64,000 nucleotides of DNA, taken from contig CACDUS010000004.1 of assembly GCA_902555945.1 (NCBI GenBank), positions 54,782 to 118,781 of the forward strand, written 5' to 3'. This document shows positions 9,185-18,160 of this stretch, piece by piece. This DNA comes from an uncultured Pelagibacteraceae bacterium (lineage in GTDB: Bacteria > Pseudomonadota > Alphaproteobacteria > Pelagibacterales > Pelagibacteraceae). A program made the translations under genes and the position numbers. How positions within the stretch are numbered: position 1 is the first letter of the stretch; the number at the start of each line of letters is the position of its first letter. The notes below the pieces were generated by a model. The model ran no database searches and was not told where the DNA came from. It saw nothing but the letters and a program-made list of their open reading frames with translations.

Positions 9185-10510
9185 ATGCAACAATCTTCAA
9201 TATTTTATATCTTAAAATTATCTATCCCTATTTTCTTTGCAAATTTAGCAATTCCATTAGTTGGTATTATCGATACAGCTCTAATGGGAAATCTTGGAAA
9301 TCTTTCTTATTTAACAGCAACATCGATTGCAGCAAATTTATTCTCTATGCTATTTTGGAGTTTTGGTTTTTTAAGAATGGGAACTGTAGGTATGGTTTCT
9401 CAAGCTTTGGGGCAGAATAGTTATCCAGAAATTTTAAATATAGTTTTAAGAAATTTATTGTTTGTATTGATAGTTTCAGTCCTAATTTTTATATCTCAAA
9501 TATTTATTCTTAATCTAAGCTTAAAAATATTTAATTTATCTGAATTAACTAAAGAATTTTATATTCAGTATTTTAAAATAAGAATTTATTCAGCACCTGG
9601 CGAGTTAACTTTGTATATTATCACAGGTTTATTTGTTGGTTTACAAAAAACTAAAATTTCTAGCTTAGTAGTGGGTTGTTTTTCTATTTTAAATATATTT
9701 TTAAGTATTGTTTTAGTTACAAAATTTGATTTAAATATTAAAGGAGTTGCATATGGCACTTTGTTTTCTGCATTAATTACATCTCTAATATTTTTGATTT
9801 ATACTTTTAATTATCTAAATAAATTTACTGCTATTAAGATCAATTTAATAAACCTTTTTAATTTAAAAAAAATGAAAGATATTTTTAATATAAATTTTGA
9901 TATCTTTATTAGAACCATTTTATTAACATTTTCTTTTTTATGGTTTACTTATTTAGGAACTCAAATAGGAGAAGATTATGTTGCAGCTAATGCTATTTTA
10001 ATAAATTTAGTTTTCTTATCAGCATTTATATTAGATGCTTATGCATTTTCTACTGAAGGTATGGTTGGATATTCTCTTGGAAAAAAAGATTTAAAACTTT
10101 TTAAAACAATTATTAAAAATTCTTTTTTATTAAGTTCGCTAACTGGTCTTTTTATTTCAATTATCTATTTCTTTATTAACGAAAATGTAATTAATTTAAT
10201 GTCAGATATTGAAAATATTAGAAAGCTAAGTTCATCTTATGTAATTTGGTTAATTTTATTACCCTTCATTGCATCTTTCTGTTATCAATTTGATGGTATT
10301 TTTATTGGATGTTCTCAAACAAAAGAATTGAGAAACGCTATGATTTTTTCAGTACTTTGTTACTTATTAATTTCAATAACTTTAACAAAATATTTATCTA
10401 ATACAGGTGTTTGGATTTCACTTTGTTTATTTATGATATTAAGAGGATTATCATTGTTCTATTATTTAGATAAAATTTATCAAAGATTTAATTTTCAAAT
10501 TAAAATTTAA
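9185..10510 (+). CDS. MATE-family efflux transporter (DinF/NorM type)
   Basis: A 441-residue, roughly 12-helix transporter of the MATE family. The N-terminus LSIPIFFANLAIPLVGIIDT with the segment FGFLRMGTVGMVSQA is typical of the DinF branch. It would export a drug or metabolite against Na+ or H+; the substrate is unknown. The methyltransferase gene follows after 6 bases. Confidence 0.87.
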   Translation: MQQSSIFYILKLSIPIFFANLAIPLVGIIDTALMGNLGNLSYLTATSIAANLFSMLFWSFGFLRMGTVGMVSQALGQNSYPEILNIVLRNLLFVLIVSVLIFISQIFILNLSLKIFNLSELTKEFYIQYFKIRIYSAPGELTLYIITGLFVGLQKTKISSLVVGCFSILNIFLSIVLVTKFDLNIKGVAYGTLFSALITSLIFLIYTFNYLNKFTAIKINLINLFNLKKMKDIFNINFDIFIRTILLTFSFLWFTYLGTQIGEDYVAANAILINLVFLSAFILDAYAFSTEGMVGYSLGKKDLKLFKTIIKNSFLLSSLTGLFISIIYFFINENVINLMSDIENIRKLSSSYVIWLILLPFIASFCYQFDGIFIGCSQTKELRNAMIFSVLCYLLISITLTKYLSNTGVWISLCLFMILRGLSLFYYLDKIYQRFNFQIKI

Positions 10511-10516
10511 AGAATT

Positions 10517-11233
10517 ATGGTAAAAAAAAATATTAAAAATTGGGATAATAAAACTTGGCTTTCATCAAAAAGATATATTCAATCTTTTAATAGTTTCTTA
10601 TTAAAGCAAGTTAAATTAAACAAAGATTCTAAAATTTTAGATATTGGCTGTGGGAGAGGTAAAATATTGGGTTCTTTATCTTCAAGATTAAAATTAAAAA
10701 ATAAGCCAATAGGAATTGATATAGAAAAACATTTAGATAGAGATAAAAGAATTAATTTCAAAAAAGTTGATGCAACAAATTATTTAAAAAAGAATAAAAT
10801 AAAATTTGATTTAATCTTAATCAAGCAAACAATTCATTTATTAAAATTTAATGAGATAAAACGATTGCTAGTTTTATGCAAAGAAACACTTAATCCTGGA
10901 GGAAAGATAATTATATTTTCATTAAATACAAATCGAAATGAAATTCCAACATTTTTATCAATGAAAAAAAAATTAAAAAAATCATTAAATAGAGATAAGA
11001 AAATAATTCAATTTATATTAAATTTAAATTTTAAAGCCTTAACCAAAAATTTCTCATTTAAGGTGAATATAACAAAAAAAAGATATATTGAGATGATTGA
11101 GAATAGATACATTTCAACACTATTAAGTTTTAAATCTAAGGAAATTGATAGAGGTATTAAAGAAATTAATGATAAATTTAAAAAAAATATAATTTTTAAA
11201 GACAAACTAATTTGCCTGATTTTAAATAATTAG
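10517..11233 (+). CDS. Class I SAM-dependent methyltransferase
   Basis: A 238-residue protein with the SAM-binding motif ILDIGCGRGKIL (about residues 40-51) and a second acidic motif (GIDIEKHLD). The C-terminal half is Lys-rich. The acceptor is unknown. Six bases separate it from the MATE gene, so both are probably read together. A structured hairpin starts just after the stop. Confidence 0.8.
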   Translation: MVKKNIKNWDNKTWLSSKRYIQSFNSFLLKQVKLNKDSKILDIGCGRGKILGSLSSRLKLKNKPIGIDIEKHLDRDKRINFKKVDATNYLKKNKIKFDLILIKQTIHLLKFNEIKRLLVLCKETLNPGGKIIIFSLNTNRNEIPTFLSMKKKLKKSLNRDKKIIQFILNLNFKALTKNFSFKVNITKKRYIEMIENRYISTLLSFKSKEIDRGIKEINDKFKKNIIFKDKLICLILNN

Positions 11234-11236
11234 TTA

Positions 11237-11337
11237 CTTAAGGGTTCGCTCTTTCGTTCTCCAACCAAAAGAGCTCCCTTAAGTCGCCTTTCTGGCATTT
11301 AAGTCCGAATGGACTTTAAGTTTTTTGTTTTCGTTTT
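11237..11337 (+). terminator. Two consecutive hairpins after the methyltransferase gene
   Basis: The first hairpin pairs ACTTAAGGG with CCCTTAAGT and, inside it, GCTCTTT with AAAGAGC. The second pairs TTAAGTCC with GGACTTTAA around a GAAT loop and is followed by GTTTTTTG. The second with its T-run is a plausible rho-independent terminator. The first is unusually elaborate and resembles the element found after the amt gene (27531-27582). Confidence 0.6.
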
Positions 11338-11575
11338 TATGAAATGTAAAGCTACCCAGCTAAGTGTCAGGTGGCATTTGATTCATTAAAACTACCTCCT
11401 TAATGAAAAGATAAATTTTGAAAAGGTTGTATTCAACTAATTTATTTTAATTTTACGAAAATATATTTCTTGAATACAACCTGTCTGTTTTATAGTATTC
11501 GCACATCAAAAAAAACTTCCCTTATTAATAGAAATTTTAAATTGCATTAAGTTAAAATATAGTTAAGCTTTGATT
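11338..11575. other. Gene-free structured intergenic stretch
   Basis: Together with the preceding hairpins this makes about 340 bases without an evident gene, long for a SAR11 genome. It holds a TTCATTAA/TTAATGAA hairpin (11382-11407) and a long inverted repeat (11424-11482). On the minus strand, AAGGAGG lies 8 bases before an ATG (11386) that opens only an 8-codon frame. No longer ORF is seen. It may encode a small RNA or be the remains of a lost gene. Confidence 0.4.
11424..11482. repeat. Perfect 13-bp inverted repeat
   Basis: AGGTTGTATTCAA (11424-11436) is repeated in inverted form as TTGAATACAACCT (11470-11482), separated by 33 AT-rich bases. It can form a hairpin in either strand or bind a dimeric protein. 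No T-run follows. Confidence 0.7.
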
Positions 11576-11755
11576 ATGAAATATATAAGTGGTTTAATTA
11601 ACTTAATCATAAGCCTAATAGTTTCTACAATTATAATTTATGCAATAAATTTTATTGCGGGTTTTGCCGGTGCAGATTATTCATTTACTAATGGTGAAGT
11701 ATTTGTAATTTGGATCTTGATGGCAATTCTTGTAAATAATTGTTTTAACAAATAG
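11576..11755 (+). CDS. Small two-helix membrane protein
   Basis: From the ATG at 11576 (the track's TTG at 11570 is less likely) this frame gives 59 residues with two hydrophobic helices, one at about 3-25 and one near the C-terminus, separated by a short soluble loop (GADYSFTNGE). I do not recognise a family. It is followed 8 bases later by another small gene, which supports coding. Confidence 0.6.
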   Translation: MKYISGLINLIISLIVSTIIIYAINFIAGFAGADYSFTNGEVFVIWILMAILVNNCFNK

Positions 11756-11763
11756 ATCCTTCA

Positions 11764-12057
11764 ATGAGCAATGCAGTTAAGACTGACGATGTGATTTTTA
11801 ATTTTTTTAAACAAATTTGTGACGAAAAAGATGATAAAAAGTGCGTTGAACTAGGCAATAGTTGGATTAATGCAATGGAAACCAACTTAACTAAAATGGA
11901 AGCTAATTTAGAGGAAAAGGATAAGATTAAACATAAAGATAATATCCAAAATAATCGAGATCATCTTAATAGCATGAAAGGAAAAAATTCTTCCGAATGG
12001 AGAGAATACGCAACTAAATGTATGATAGAAATAATGGAAAATAAAACTCAATCATGA
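11764..12057 (+). CDS. Uncharacterised 97-residue charged protein
   Basis: A soluble, highly charged helical protein (DEKDDKKC, NLEEKDKIKHKDN) with two Cys residues near the ends and no signal peptide. No family is recognised. Its stop overlaps the start of the next tiny gene (ATGA), so the two are probably co-translated. Confidence 0.6.
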   Translation: MSNAVKTDDVIFNFFKQICDEKDDKKCVELGNSWINAMETNLTKMEANLEEKDKIKHKDNIQNNRDHLNSMKGKNSSEWREYATKCMIEIMENKTQS

Positions 12058-12143
12058 GTAATTTAGAAAAAGTATTCATCATGATCTGTGTTTCTTTGAT
12101 TATATTTACTCTTTATTATCTAATTGAAAAACACTTAATATAA
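12054..12143 (+). CDS. 29-residue single-helix membrane peptide
   Basis: Too short for the ORF track. The ATG overlaps the preceding stop (ATGA), and the frame encodes one hydrophobic helix (VFIMICVSLIIFTLYYLI) with polar ends, ending 40 bases before the TPP riboswitch. The overlap and clean membrane topology argue for a real gene. Function unknown. Confidence 0.5.
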   Translation: MSNLEKVFIMICVSLIIFTLYYLIEKHLI

Positions 12144-12183
12144 TTTTCTTTAATTTAAAATCAAAATAGATTAGAAATTTAAC

Positions 12184-12246
12184 AAGGGGTGTCCTAACAG
12201 ACTGAGATTAAACCCTAAGAACCTGTCCGGTAATTCAGAAAGGGAA
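12184..12246 (+). promoter_or_regulatory. TPP riboswitch (THI box)
   Basis: The conserved TPP aptamer segments appear in order: GGGGTGTCC, ACTGAGATTAAACCC, GAACCTGTCCGG and the closing AAAGGGA. The P4/P5 arm is shorter than usual, giving a compact aptamer of about 62 bases. The terminal AGGGA lies 4 bases before the symporter ATG and looks like the ribosome-binding site, so ligand binding would block translation. No terminator hairpin follows. Confidence 0.92.
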
Positions 12247-12248
12247 AA

Positions 12249-13691
12249 ATGGATAATATATATTTTATAAGTCAATCAACATCACTAACATTAGTTATTG
12301 TAATTAGTTTTATATTTGCTTTTTTAGGCATATATCATTCAAAAAAAAATCAAGGGCTCAATAATTATTTAACTGCCAATAGAAATATTGGTTTATTTTC
12401 ATTAACCACTAGTTTAACCGCATCAGCTTTAGGCGCATGGATTTTATTTGGACCAGCCTCTGCTGCAACATGGGGAGGCATAGGTGCTATAATTGGTTAT
12501 TCTTTAGGTACGGCATTTCCAATGTTTTTTTTAATTTATTTGGGAAAAAAAATAAGAAAGGAATTTCCAAAAGGATCATCTCTAATTGAGTTTATGAGAA
12601 AAAAATTTGAAAAAAGTTTATTCAAACTAATTCTACTAATGACTATTTTTTATATGTTTATTTTTCTATGTGCTGAGGTGACTGCAGTAGCAGTTTTAAT
12701 TAATTATATATCAGGTACTGAACTTTGGATAACTGCATTAATAGTATTATTGTTTACACTCGTTTATACTTTGTATGGAGGTCTAAGAGCATCAATATTT
12801 ACCGATAATATCCAAATGATTGTAATTGGAATTTTGTTATTTATTTCATTTTATTATGTGAATTCATTTACAGGTTCTCAATTTTCTTTTGATTTTATAA
12901 ATAAAAAAAATCCTCAACTACTAAGTGGCTCTTATTTACCAAGTTATACTGCTGGCTTAACATTTTTTATTGCAGTTGCAGCAACTAATTTATTTCATCA
13001 GGGAAACTGGCAGCGTGTTTATGCTGCAAAAGATTTTAAAACTTTAAAACAAAGTCTAATTATTTCTTTTTTTATTATTATCCCTATTGTGTTTTATATG
13101 GGGTTTTCTGGAATGGTTGCTTTTTCAATTGATCCAAATATTAGACCTGATCTAGGTTTTTTTTCATTATTACTTAAAGAGCAAACTGTTTTTTTATCTC
13201 TCTTTATAATTACATTAGGTTTAGCATTAACTATTTCAACTGTTGACACATTAATAAATGCAATCTCAAGTCTGATTGTTGTTGATGGTAAAGCTACATT
13301 TAATCTAAAAAAAAAAACAAATTATTTAGTTTTTTCAAAATATATAATTATATTTTTATCAGTAGTTTCTTTTATTATTGCATCAAAAGGTTTTGATATC
13401 TTATATTTATTTTTGCTAGCAGATTTATTTTGTTGTGCTTTTGTTGTAACCGTATTTTACAGTTTTTATAATAAGAGTATTTCTGAAAAAACTGCTTACA
13501 CTTCAATCATCATAGGCCTTATTGGAGGTTTATTAATGTTTCCAACTCCAGACTTTTCAAAAAGTTTATTAGTAGGAATTTTATTACCTGAAGAAATATT
13601 CATATCTTTTGTTTCTCAATCCTTGTTATTTTTATCTTTTGTTGTGGCAACATTTCTACCATTTATCGTTATTAAAGCTAAAAAGTTGTAA
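12249..13691 (+). CDS. thiV: Sodium:solute symporter, probable thiamin-precursor (HMP) transporter ThiV
   Basis: A 480-residue, roughly 13-helix member of the sodium:solute symporter family, with the segment TASALGAWILFGPA (about residues 57-70). It sits directly behind a TPP riboswitch. In SAR11 such a riboswitch-controlled symporter, ThiV, has been proposed to import the pyrimidine precursor HMP, since these bacteria cannot make it. The substrate is taken from that work and not visible in the sequence. Confidence 0.85.
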   Translation: MDNIYFISQSTSLTLVIVISFIFAFLGIYHSKKNQGLNNYLTANRNIGLFSLTTSLTASALGAWILFGPASAATWGGIGAIIGYSLGTAFPMFFLIYLGKKIRKEFPKGSSLIEFMRKKFEKSLFKLILLMTIFYMFIFLCAEVTAVAVLINYISGTELWITALIVLLFTLVYTLYGGLRASIFTDNIQMIVIGILLFISFYYVNSFTGSQFSFDFINKKNPQLLSGSYLPSYTAGLTFFIAVAATNLFHQGNWQRVYAAKDFKTLKQSLIISFFIIIPIVFYMGFSGMVAFSIDPNIRPDLGFFSLLLKEQTVFLSLFIITLGLALTISTVDTLINAISSLIVVDGKATFNLKKKTNYLVFSKYIIIFLSVVSFIIASKGFDILYLFLLADLFCCAFVVTVFYSFYNKSISEKTAYTSIIIGLIGGLLMFPTPDFSKSLLVGILLPEEIFISFVSQSLLFLSFVVATFLPFIVIKAKKL

Positions 13692-13738
13692 TTTAAGTTA
13701 ATTGTATTAATAAAATTAATAGCTATATATCTGTTTCA

Positions 13739-14674
13739 ATGACAGATAATCAGATAGTAATAAACAATCTATCAAAAGTTTATGATAACGGTTTCAATGC
13801 TTTAAAAAATATTAATCTAAATATTAAGAAAGGCGAAATTTTTGCAATGCTTGGTCCTAATGGGGCTGGCAAAACAACTTTAATAAGTATTATTTGTGGA
13901 ATAGTAAATCCAACCTCAGGGAAAGTGAGTGTCGATGATTATGATATTATTAATGATTATAGAGAAACTCGATCAAGAATTGGATTAGTACCTCAAGAAC
14001 TAACATTAGAACAATTTGAAACAGTATTTAATAATGTTTCATATTCAAGAGGTCTTTATGGAAAAAAACCTGATCCTGATCATATAGAAAAAGTTTTAAA
14101 ACAATTAAGTTTATGGGATAAAAAAGATCTTAGACTTCGTCAATTGTCAGGTGGAATGAAACGAAGAGTTTTAATTGCAAAAGCTTTATCTCATGAACCT
14201 TCAATTTTATTTTTAGATGAGCCTACAGCAGGTGTTGATGTTGAATTGAGACAAGATATGTGGAAAGTTGTTGAGAGTTTAAGAGAAACTGGTGTCACTA
14301 TAATTTTAACTACACACTATATCGAAGAAGCAGAAGCAATAGCGGATAGGGTAGGTGTGATTAATCAAGGTGAGATTATTGTAGTAGATAATACTCAAGA
14401 TTTGTTAAAAAAAATGGGACATAAAACTTTGACTGTTGAGTTACAAGATAAAATTTCTGTAATTCCATCTTCATTGGAAAAATATAACTTATCTCTAGGA
14501 ACAAATATGATGAGTTTAAATTATACCTACAATGTACAAGCAAAACAAACTGGTATAACTAATTTATTGCAAGATTTAAAAGATGCAGGATTAAAATTAA
14601 AAGATTTAAAAACTGAACAAAGCAATCTAGAGAAAATCTTTGTGAGTTTGGTAAGGGATAAAAATGAAAATTAA
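13739..14674 (+). CDS. ABC exporter ATP-binding protein (YadG/NodI type)
   Basis: A 311-residue ATPase with Walker [10 protein letters not shown] (about residue 39), signature LSGGMKRR, Walker B ILFLDEP and switch TTHYIEEAE. The short C-terminal extension is typical of the YadG/NodI/CcmA-like exporters. It overlaps the permease gene by 11 bases. The substrate is not known. Confidence 0.9.
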   Translation: MTDNQIVINNLSKVYDNGFNALKNINLNIKKGEIFAMLGPNGAGKTTLISIICGIVNPTSGKVSVDDYDIINDYRETRSRIGLVPQELTLEQFETVFNNVSYSRGLYGKKPDPDHIEKVLKQLSLWDKKDLRLRQLSGGMKRRVLIAKALSHEPSILFLDEPTAGVDVELRQDMWKVVESLRETGVTIILTTHYIEEAEAIADRVGVINQGEIIVVDNTQDLLKKMGHKTLTVELQDKISVIPSSLEKYNLSLGTNMMSLNYTYNVQAKQTGITNLLQDLKDAGLKLKDLKTEQSNLEKIFVSLVRDKNEN

Positions 14675-15431
14675 TTATTACGCCTTAAAAGCAATTTATC
14701 TTCATGAAATGGATCGCTTTAGAAGAACTATGACCCAATCATTATTGTCTCCAGTGTTAACTACTTCATTGTATTTTATAGTTTTTGGATCTGTCATAGG
14801 CGGCTATGTTGAAAAAATAGATGGTATTAGCTACGGTTCTTATATCGTACCTGGTCTTTTGATGTTAACGTTGTTAACTCAATCAATCAGTAACACATCT
14901 TTTGGAATTTTTTTTCCAAAATTTAATGGAACAATATATGAGATATTAGCCGCACCTATTTCTACTTTAGAAGTGGTTCTAGCTTTTGTTGGAGCAGGTG
15001 CTACTAAAACACTAATAGTCGGACTTGTGATATTTATAACTTCATTATTCTTTGTTGAGGTACAAGTTGAGTATCCTTTATTGATGATATTTTTACTAGT
15101 TTTAGTAGCTTTTACTTTTGCATTATTTGGTTTTTTAATTGGATTAATGAGTTCTAATTTTGAACAAATGTCAATTATTCCCACATTATTTATAACTCCA
15201 ATGGTTTTTTTAGGAGGAAGTTTATACTCCCTGGATATGTTGCCACCTTTCTGGCAAACAATCACTTATTTTAATCCTGTTGTTTACTTAATTAATGGTT
15301 TGAGATTTTCTTTTTATGGAGTTTCTGATTTTAACATATGGATTAGTATTGGAACAATGATTTCCTTTTTATTAATTTGTGTAACAGTCGTTACAGTGCT
15401 TTTGAAAAAAGGTTATAATATTAAATCTTAA
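14664..15431 (+). CDS. ABC-2 type exporter permease (YadH/NodJ type)
   Basis: A 255-residue, six-helix ABC-2 permease with the family sequence [17 protein letters not shown] near residue 185. It pairs with the preceding ATPase. Its last 4 bases overlap the end of the convergent DmdA-like gene. Confidence 0.9.
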   Translation: MKINYYALKAIYLHEMDRFRRTMTQSLLSPVLTTSLYFIVFGSVIGGYVEKIDGISYGSYIVPGLLMLTLLTQSISNTSFGIFFPKFNGTIYEILAAPISTLEVVLAFVGAGATKTLIVGLVIFITSLFFVEVQVEYPLLMIFLLVLVAFTFALFGFLIGLMSSNFEQMSIIPTLFITPMVFLGGSLYSLDMLPPFWQTITYFNPVVYLINGLRFSFYGVSDFNIWISIGTMISFLLICVTVVTVLLKKGYNIKS

Positions 15432-16567
15432 GAAGAAGCTATTTTTTTTTTAGGATCATAAAAAGGTTTTTCAACTACACTACAATCAAATTCATTGTTA
15501 TTTGTTTTAAATTTAAACTTACCACCTATTTCAGTATGATCTATTGATAACATAGCAAGAGCAATATTCTTTTTTAATCTAGGTGAATAAACAGCAGAAG
15601 TTACTTTACCAATTTCTTTATCATTATTATAAATTGACCAAAAAGTTGTGTTAGGACCTTTTAATGGCTCGCAATGTAATTCTAGGCCAACTTGTTTTCT
15701 TTTAATACCTTCTTTTTTAATTTTTTTTAAAGCTTCTTTACCAACAAAATTAATTTCACTATCTAAATTTATTAAACGATCTAAACCTAATTCGAATGGA
15801 TTTGTGTTGATGTCTGCATCAGCATGATAAGAAAGCATTCCACCTTCAATTCTTCTTATAGAAGATGTGTGACCAGGCTTTAGACCATGCTCTTTTCCAG
15901 CTTCCATAATTTTTTCATAAAGATCATTACCTTTTGATCCATCTCTTAAATAAATCTCATACCCAAGTTCGCTTGACCATCCTGTTCTTGATACAATAAG
16001 TGGAATTCCATCCAAACTGTACTCTCTTAACCAATAATATTTCAAACTTTGTATGTCTTCGCCAAATAATTTAATCATAATTTTTCCAGAATTTGGCCCT
16101 TGTAACTGCAATGGTGACACATCAGGCTCAGTAATTTTAACATTTAAACCAGAGTTTACAGCGACTCCTTGCGCCCATAACAAAATATCACTATCAGCTA
16201 ATGATAACCAAAAATGATTTTCTGCTAATCTTAAAAGGACAGGATCATTTAAAATTCCCCCATCATTATTAACGATTAATACATATTTACATTGACCAAC
16301 CTCTAATTTTGAAAGATCTCTTGGAGTTAATAATTGGGTGAATTTGTATGCATCCGGCCCTGTGATTTCAACCTGCCTTTCAACTGCAACATCACATAAA
16401 ATAGCTTTTTCAATTAAATTCCAAAAGTTTTGTTCAGGACTTCCAAAATCTCTTGGAATATACATATGATTGTAAACCGAAAATCCTGTTGCTCCCCATT
16501 TAACAGTTGAGTCAAAATATGGTGATTTTCTTATTTGAGTACCAAAACCAAAATTTTTATTAATCAT
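15428..16567 (-). CDS. DmdA-like, GcvT-family tetrahydrofolate-dependent demethylase
   Basis: A 379-residue protein (384 if the GTG at 16582 is used) of the aminomethyltransferase/GcvT fold. The opening RIRKSPYFDSTVKWG...FSVYNHM and the core DVAVERQVEITGPDA are like DMSP demethylase DmdA, which moves a methyl group from DMSP to tetrahydrofolate. The later motifs RTGWSSELGYEIY and RRIEGGMLSYHAD differ from the versions I recall in characterised DmdA, so this may be a DmdA paralogue acting on another methylated osmolyte. It lies downstream of isocitrate lyase on the same strand, separated by a hairpin. Neither start has a clear ribosome-binding site. Confidence 0.75.
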   Translation of the reverse strand: MINKNFGFGTQIRKSPYFDSTVKWGATGFSVYNHMYIPRDFGSPEQNFWNLIEKAILCDVAVERQVEITGPDAYKFTQLLTPRDLSKLEVGQCKYVLIVNNDGGILNDPVLLRLAENHFWLSLADSDILLWAQGVAVNSGLNVKITEPDVSPLQLQGPNSGKIMIKLFGEDIQSLKYYWLREYSLDGIPLIVSRTGWSSELGYEIYLRDGSKGNDLYEKIMEAGKEHGLKPGHTSSIRRIEGGMLSYHADADINTNPFELGLDRLINLDSEINFVGKEALKKIKKEGIKRKQVGLELHCEPLKGPNTTFWSIYNNDKEIGKVTSAVYSPRLKKNIALAMLSIDHTEIGGKFKFKTNNNEFDCSVVEKPFYDPKKKIASS

Positions 16568-16609
16568 AAAAGGTCGTAGCACATTAAATAAGAATTTAAA
16601 ATATATTAG

Positions 16610-16639
16610 TTTAACTGACCCATTTCTGGGCCAGTTAAA
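16610..16639 (-). promoter_or_regulatory. Hairpin between aceA and the DmdA-like gene
   Basis: Read on the minus strand, TTTAACTGGCCCA and TGGGTCAGTTAAA pair over 13 positions around a GAAA tetraloop, with one G-U pair that would be an A-C mismatch on the plus strand. This supports an RNA made from the minus strand. There is no T-run, so it may be a processing or attenuating element or a weak terminator after aceA. Confidence 0.5.
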
Positions 16640-16669
16640 AACTACTAATACACAAGAGGAATTGTTTTA

Positions 16670-17944
16670 TTAGAATTGTTCAGACTCTGTCGAGCCTTCC
16701 ATTGCTGTGGTTGAGCTCTTTCCACTACTTATCGTATTAGAAACAGCATCAAAATAAGAAGTACCAACTTCTCTTTGATGTTTTACACTAGTGTAACCAT
16801 CTTTTTCACGAGCAAATTCTTGTTGTTGGATTCTTGAATAAGCAGTCATACCTTCTTTCTTATATTTTTCCGCTAATTCAAAAATTGCAATATTTTGAGT
16901 ATGAAATCCTGCTAAAGTAATAAACTGAAACTTGTAACCCATTTTACTTATCTCTTTTTGGAAAGAGGCAATTTCGTCATCTGACAAATGTTTTTTCCAA
17001 TTAAATGAAGGAGAACAATTGTAAGCTAAAAGTTTTCCCGGAAATTTTTCATGTATTGCATCAGCAAATTTTTTTGCTTCTTCTAAATTTGGTGTTGCTG
17101 TTTCACACCAAATTAAATCTGAATATGGTGCATAAGCTAAACCTCTAGAAATAGCTTGATCGATGCCTGCTTTAACATAATAGAATCCTTCTGGAGATCT
17201 TTCACCAGTTAAAAATGGTTTGTCATTTTCATCATGATCGTTTGTAATTAGTTTTGCTGCATTAGCATCTGTTCTAGCAAGTATAATTAATGGCACATCA
17301 GCTATATCAGCGGCCAATCTTGCAGCCTTTAAATTTTTAATCATAGTACCTGTTGGAACAAGTACTTTTCCTCCCATATGACCACATTTTTTTTCACTAG
17401 CTAACTGATCTTCAAAATGAACGCCAGCTGCGCCAGCTTTAATAAATTTTTTTGCAAGTTCAAAAACATTTAACGGACCACCGAATCCAGCCTCACCATC
17501 AGCAATAATTGGCAACATATAATCTACTTTATTTTCTTTTTTCATGTCACCATCTAGTAATTCCATATGTTGAATTTGATCTGCTCTTATTAAAGCATTA
17601 TTCATCGACTCAACCAATTTAGGAGCACTGTCATAAGGATACAAAGATTGATCTGGATACATTTCACCAGCACTGTTCGCATCTGCCGCCACTTGCCATC
17701 CACTTAAATATATTGCTTTTAATCCAGCTTTAGCATGTTGGACTGCATGATTTCCAGATAAAGAACCAAGTGTATTTACATAAGGTTCTGTGTTTAATAA
17801 ATTCCATAATTTCTTTGATTGATGTTTGCATAAAGAATACTCAATTTTAATTGAACCTCTTAATCTCTCAACATCCTCAGGAGTATAATCTCTTTTTATT
17901 CCTGCAAATCTTTTTAAGTCGTATGAGATATTTTCTGCACTCAT
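16670..17944 (-). CDS. aceA: Isocitrate lyase
   Basis: A 424-residue isocitrate lyase that splits isocitrate into glyoxylate and succinate in the glyoxylate shunt. The catalytic segment KKCGHMGGK is present near residue 184, and the sequence around [11 protein letters not shown] is typical. Length matches the short bacterial form. Upstream on the same strand is a 53-residue ORF, and beyond it a divergent ScfR/RamB-type regulator with repeated operator-like sites. In Corynebacterium, RamB controls aceA, so the same link is likely here. Confidence 0.96.
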   Translation of the reverse strand: MSAENISYDLKRFAGIKRDYTPEDVERLRGSIKIEYSLCKHQSKKLWNLLNTEPYVNTLGSLSGNHAVQHAKAGLKAIYLSGWQVAADANSAGEMYPDQSLYPYDSAPKLVESMNNALIRADQIQHMELLDGDMKKENKVDYMLPIIADGEAGFGGPLNVFELAKKFIKAGAAGVHFEDQLASEKKCGHMGGKVLVPTGTMIKNLKAARLAADIADVPLIILARTDANAAKLITNDHDENDKPFLTGERSPEGFYYVKAGIDQAISRGLAYAPYSDLIWCETATPNLEEAKKFADAIHEKFPGKLLAYNCSPSFNWKKHLSDDEIASFQKEISKMGYKFQFITLAGFHTQNIAIFELAEKYKKEGMTAYSRIQQQEFAREKDGYTSVKHQREVGTSYFDAVSNTISSGKSSTTAMEGSTESEQF

Positions 17945-17998
17945 TTTTACCTTTTTATTAATTTTTTTTGAAAACGAATTAAGTTGAACGAAGAAAAA

Positions 17999-18160
17999 TT
18001 AGTTTGAGTCGTTTAGGGTCTCAACTAGATCTTTCATTCCACTTGAACCCCAATCACAATGATCATCTCTCATGTAGATTCCTCTGCTATTATGTTTAGC
18101 TAGGTCCTCATGTCTTATGATTTGAGCCTCATTTTCGTTGTTTTTTAATTTTTCGTCCAT
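17999..18160 (-). CDS. 53-residue hydrophilic protein upstream of aceA
   Basis: Below the ORF-track size limit. An ATG at 18160 opens 53 codons ending at 17999, 54 bases before the aceA start on the same strand. The product is acidic and hydrophilic, with a distinctive segment MRDDHCDWGSSGMKD and no membrane helix. I do not recognise a family. It sits between the operator-like repeats and aceA, so it would be made from the aceA transcript. Confidence 0.5.
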   Translation of the reverse strand: MDEKLKNNENEAQIIRHEDLAKHNSRGIYMRDDHCDWGSSGMKDLVETLNDSN

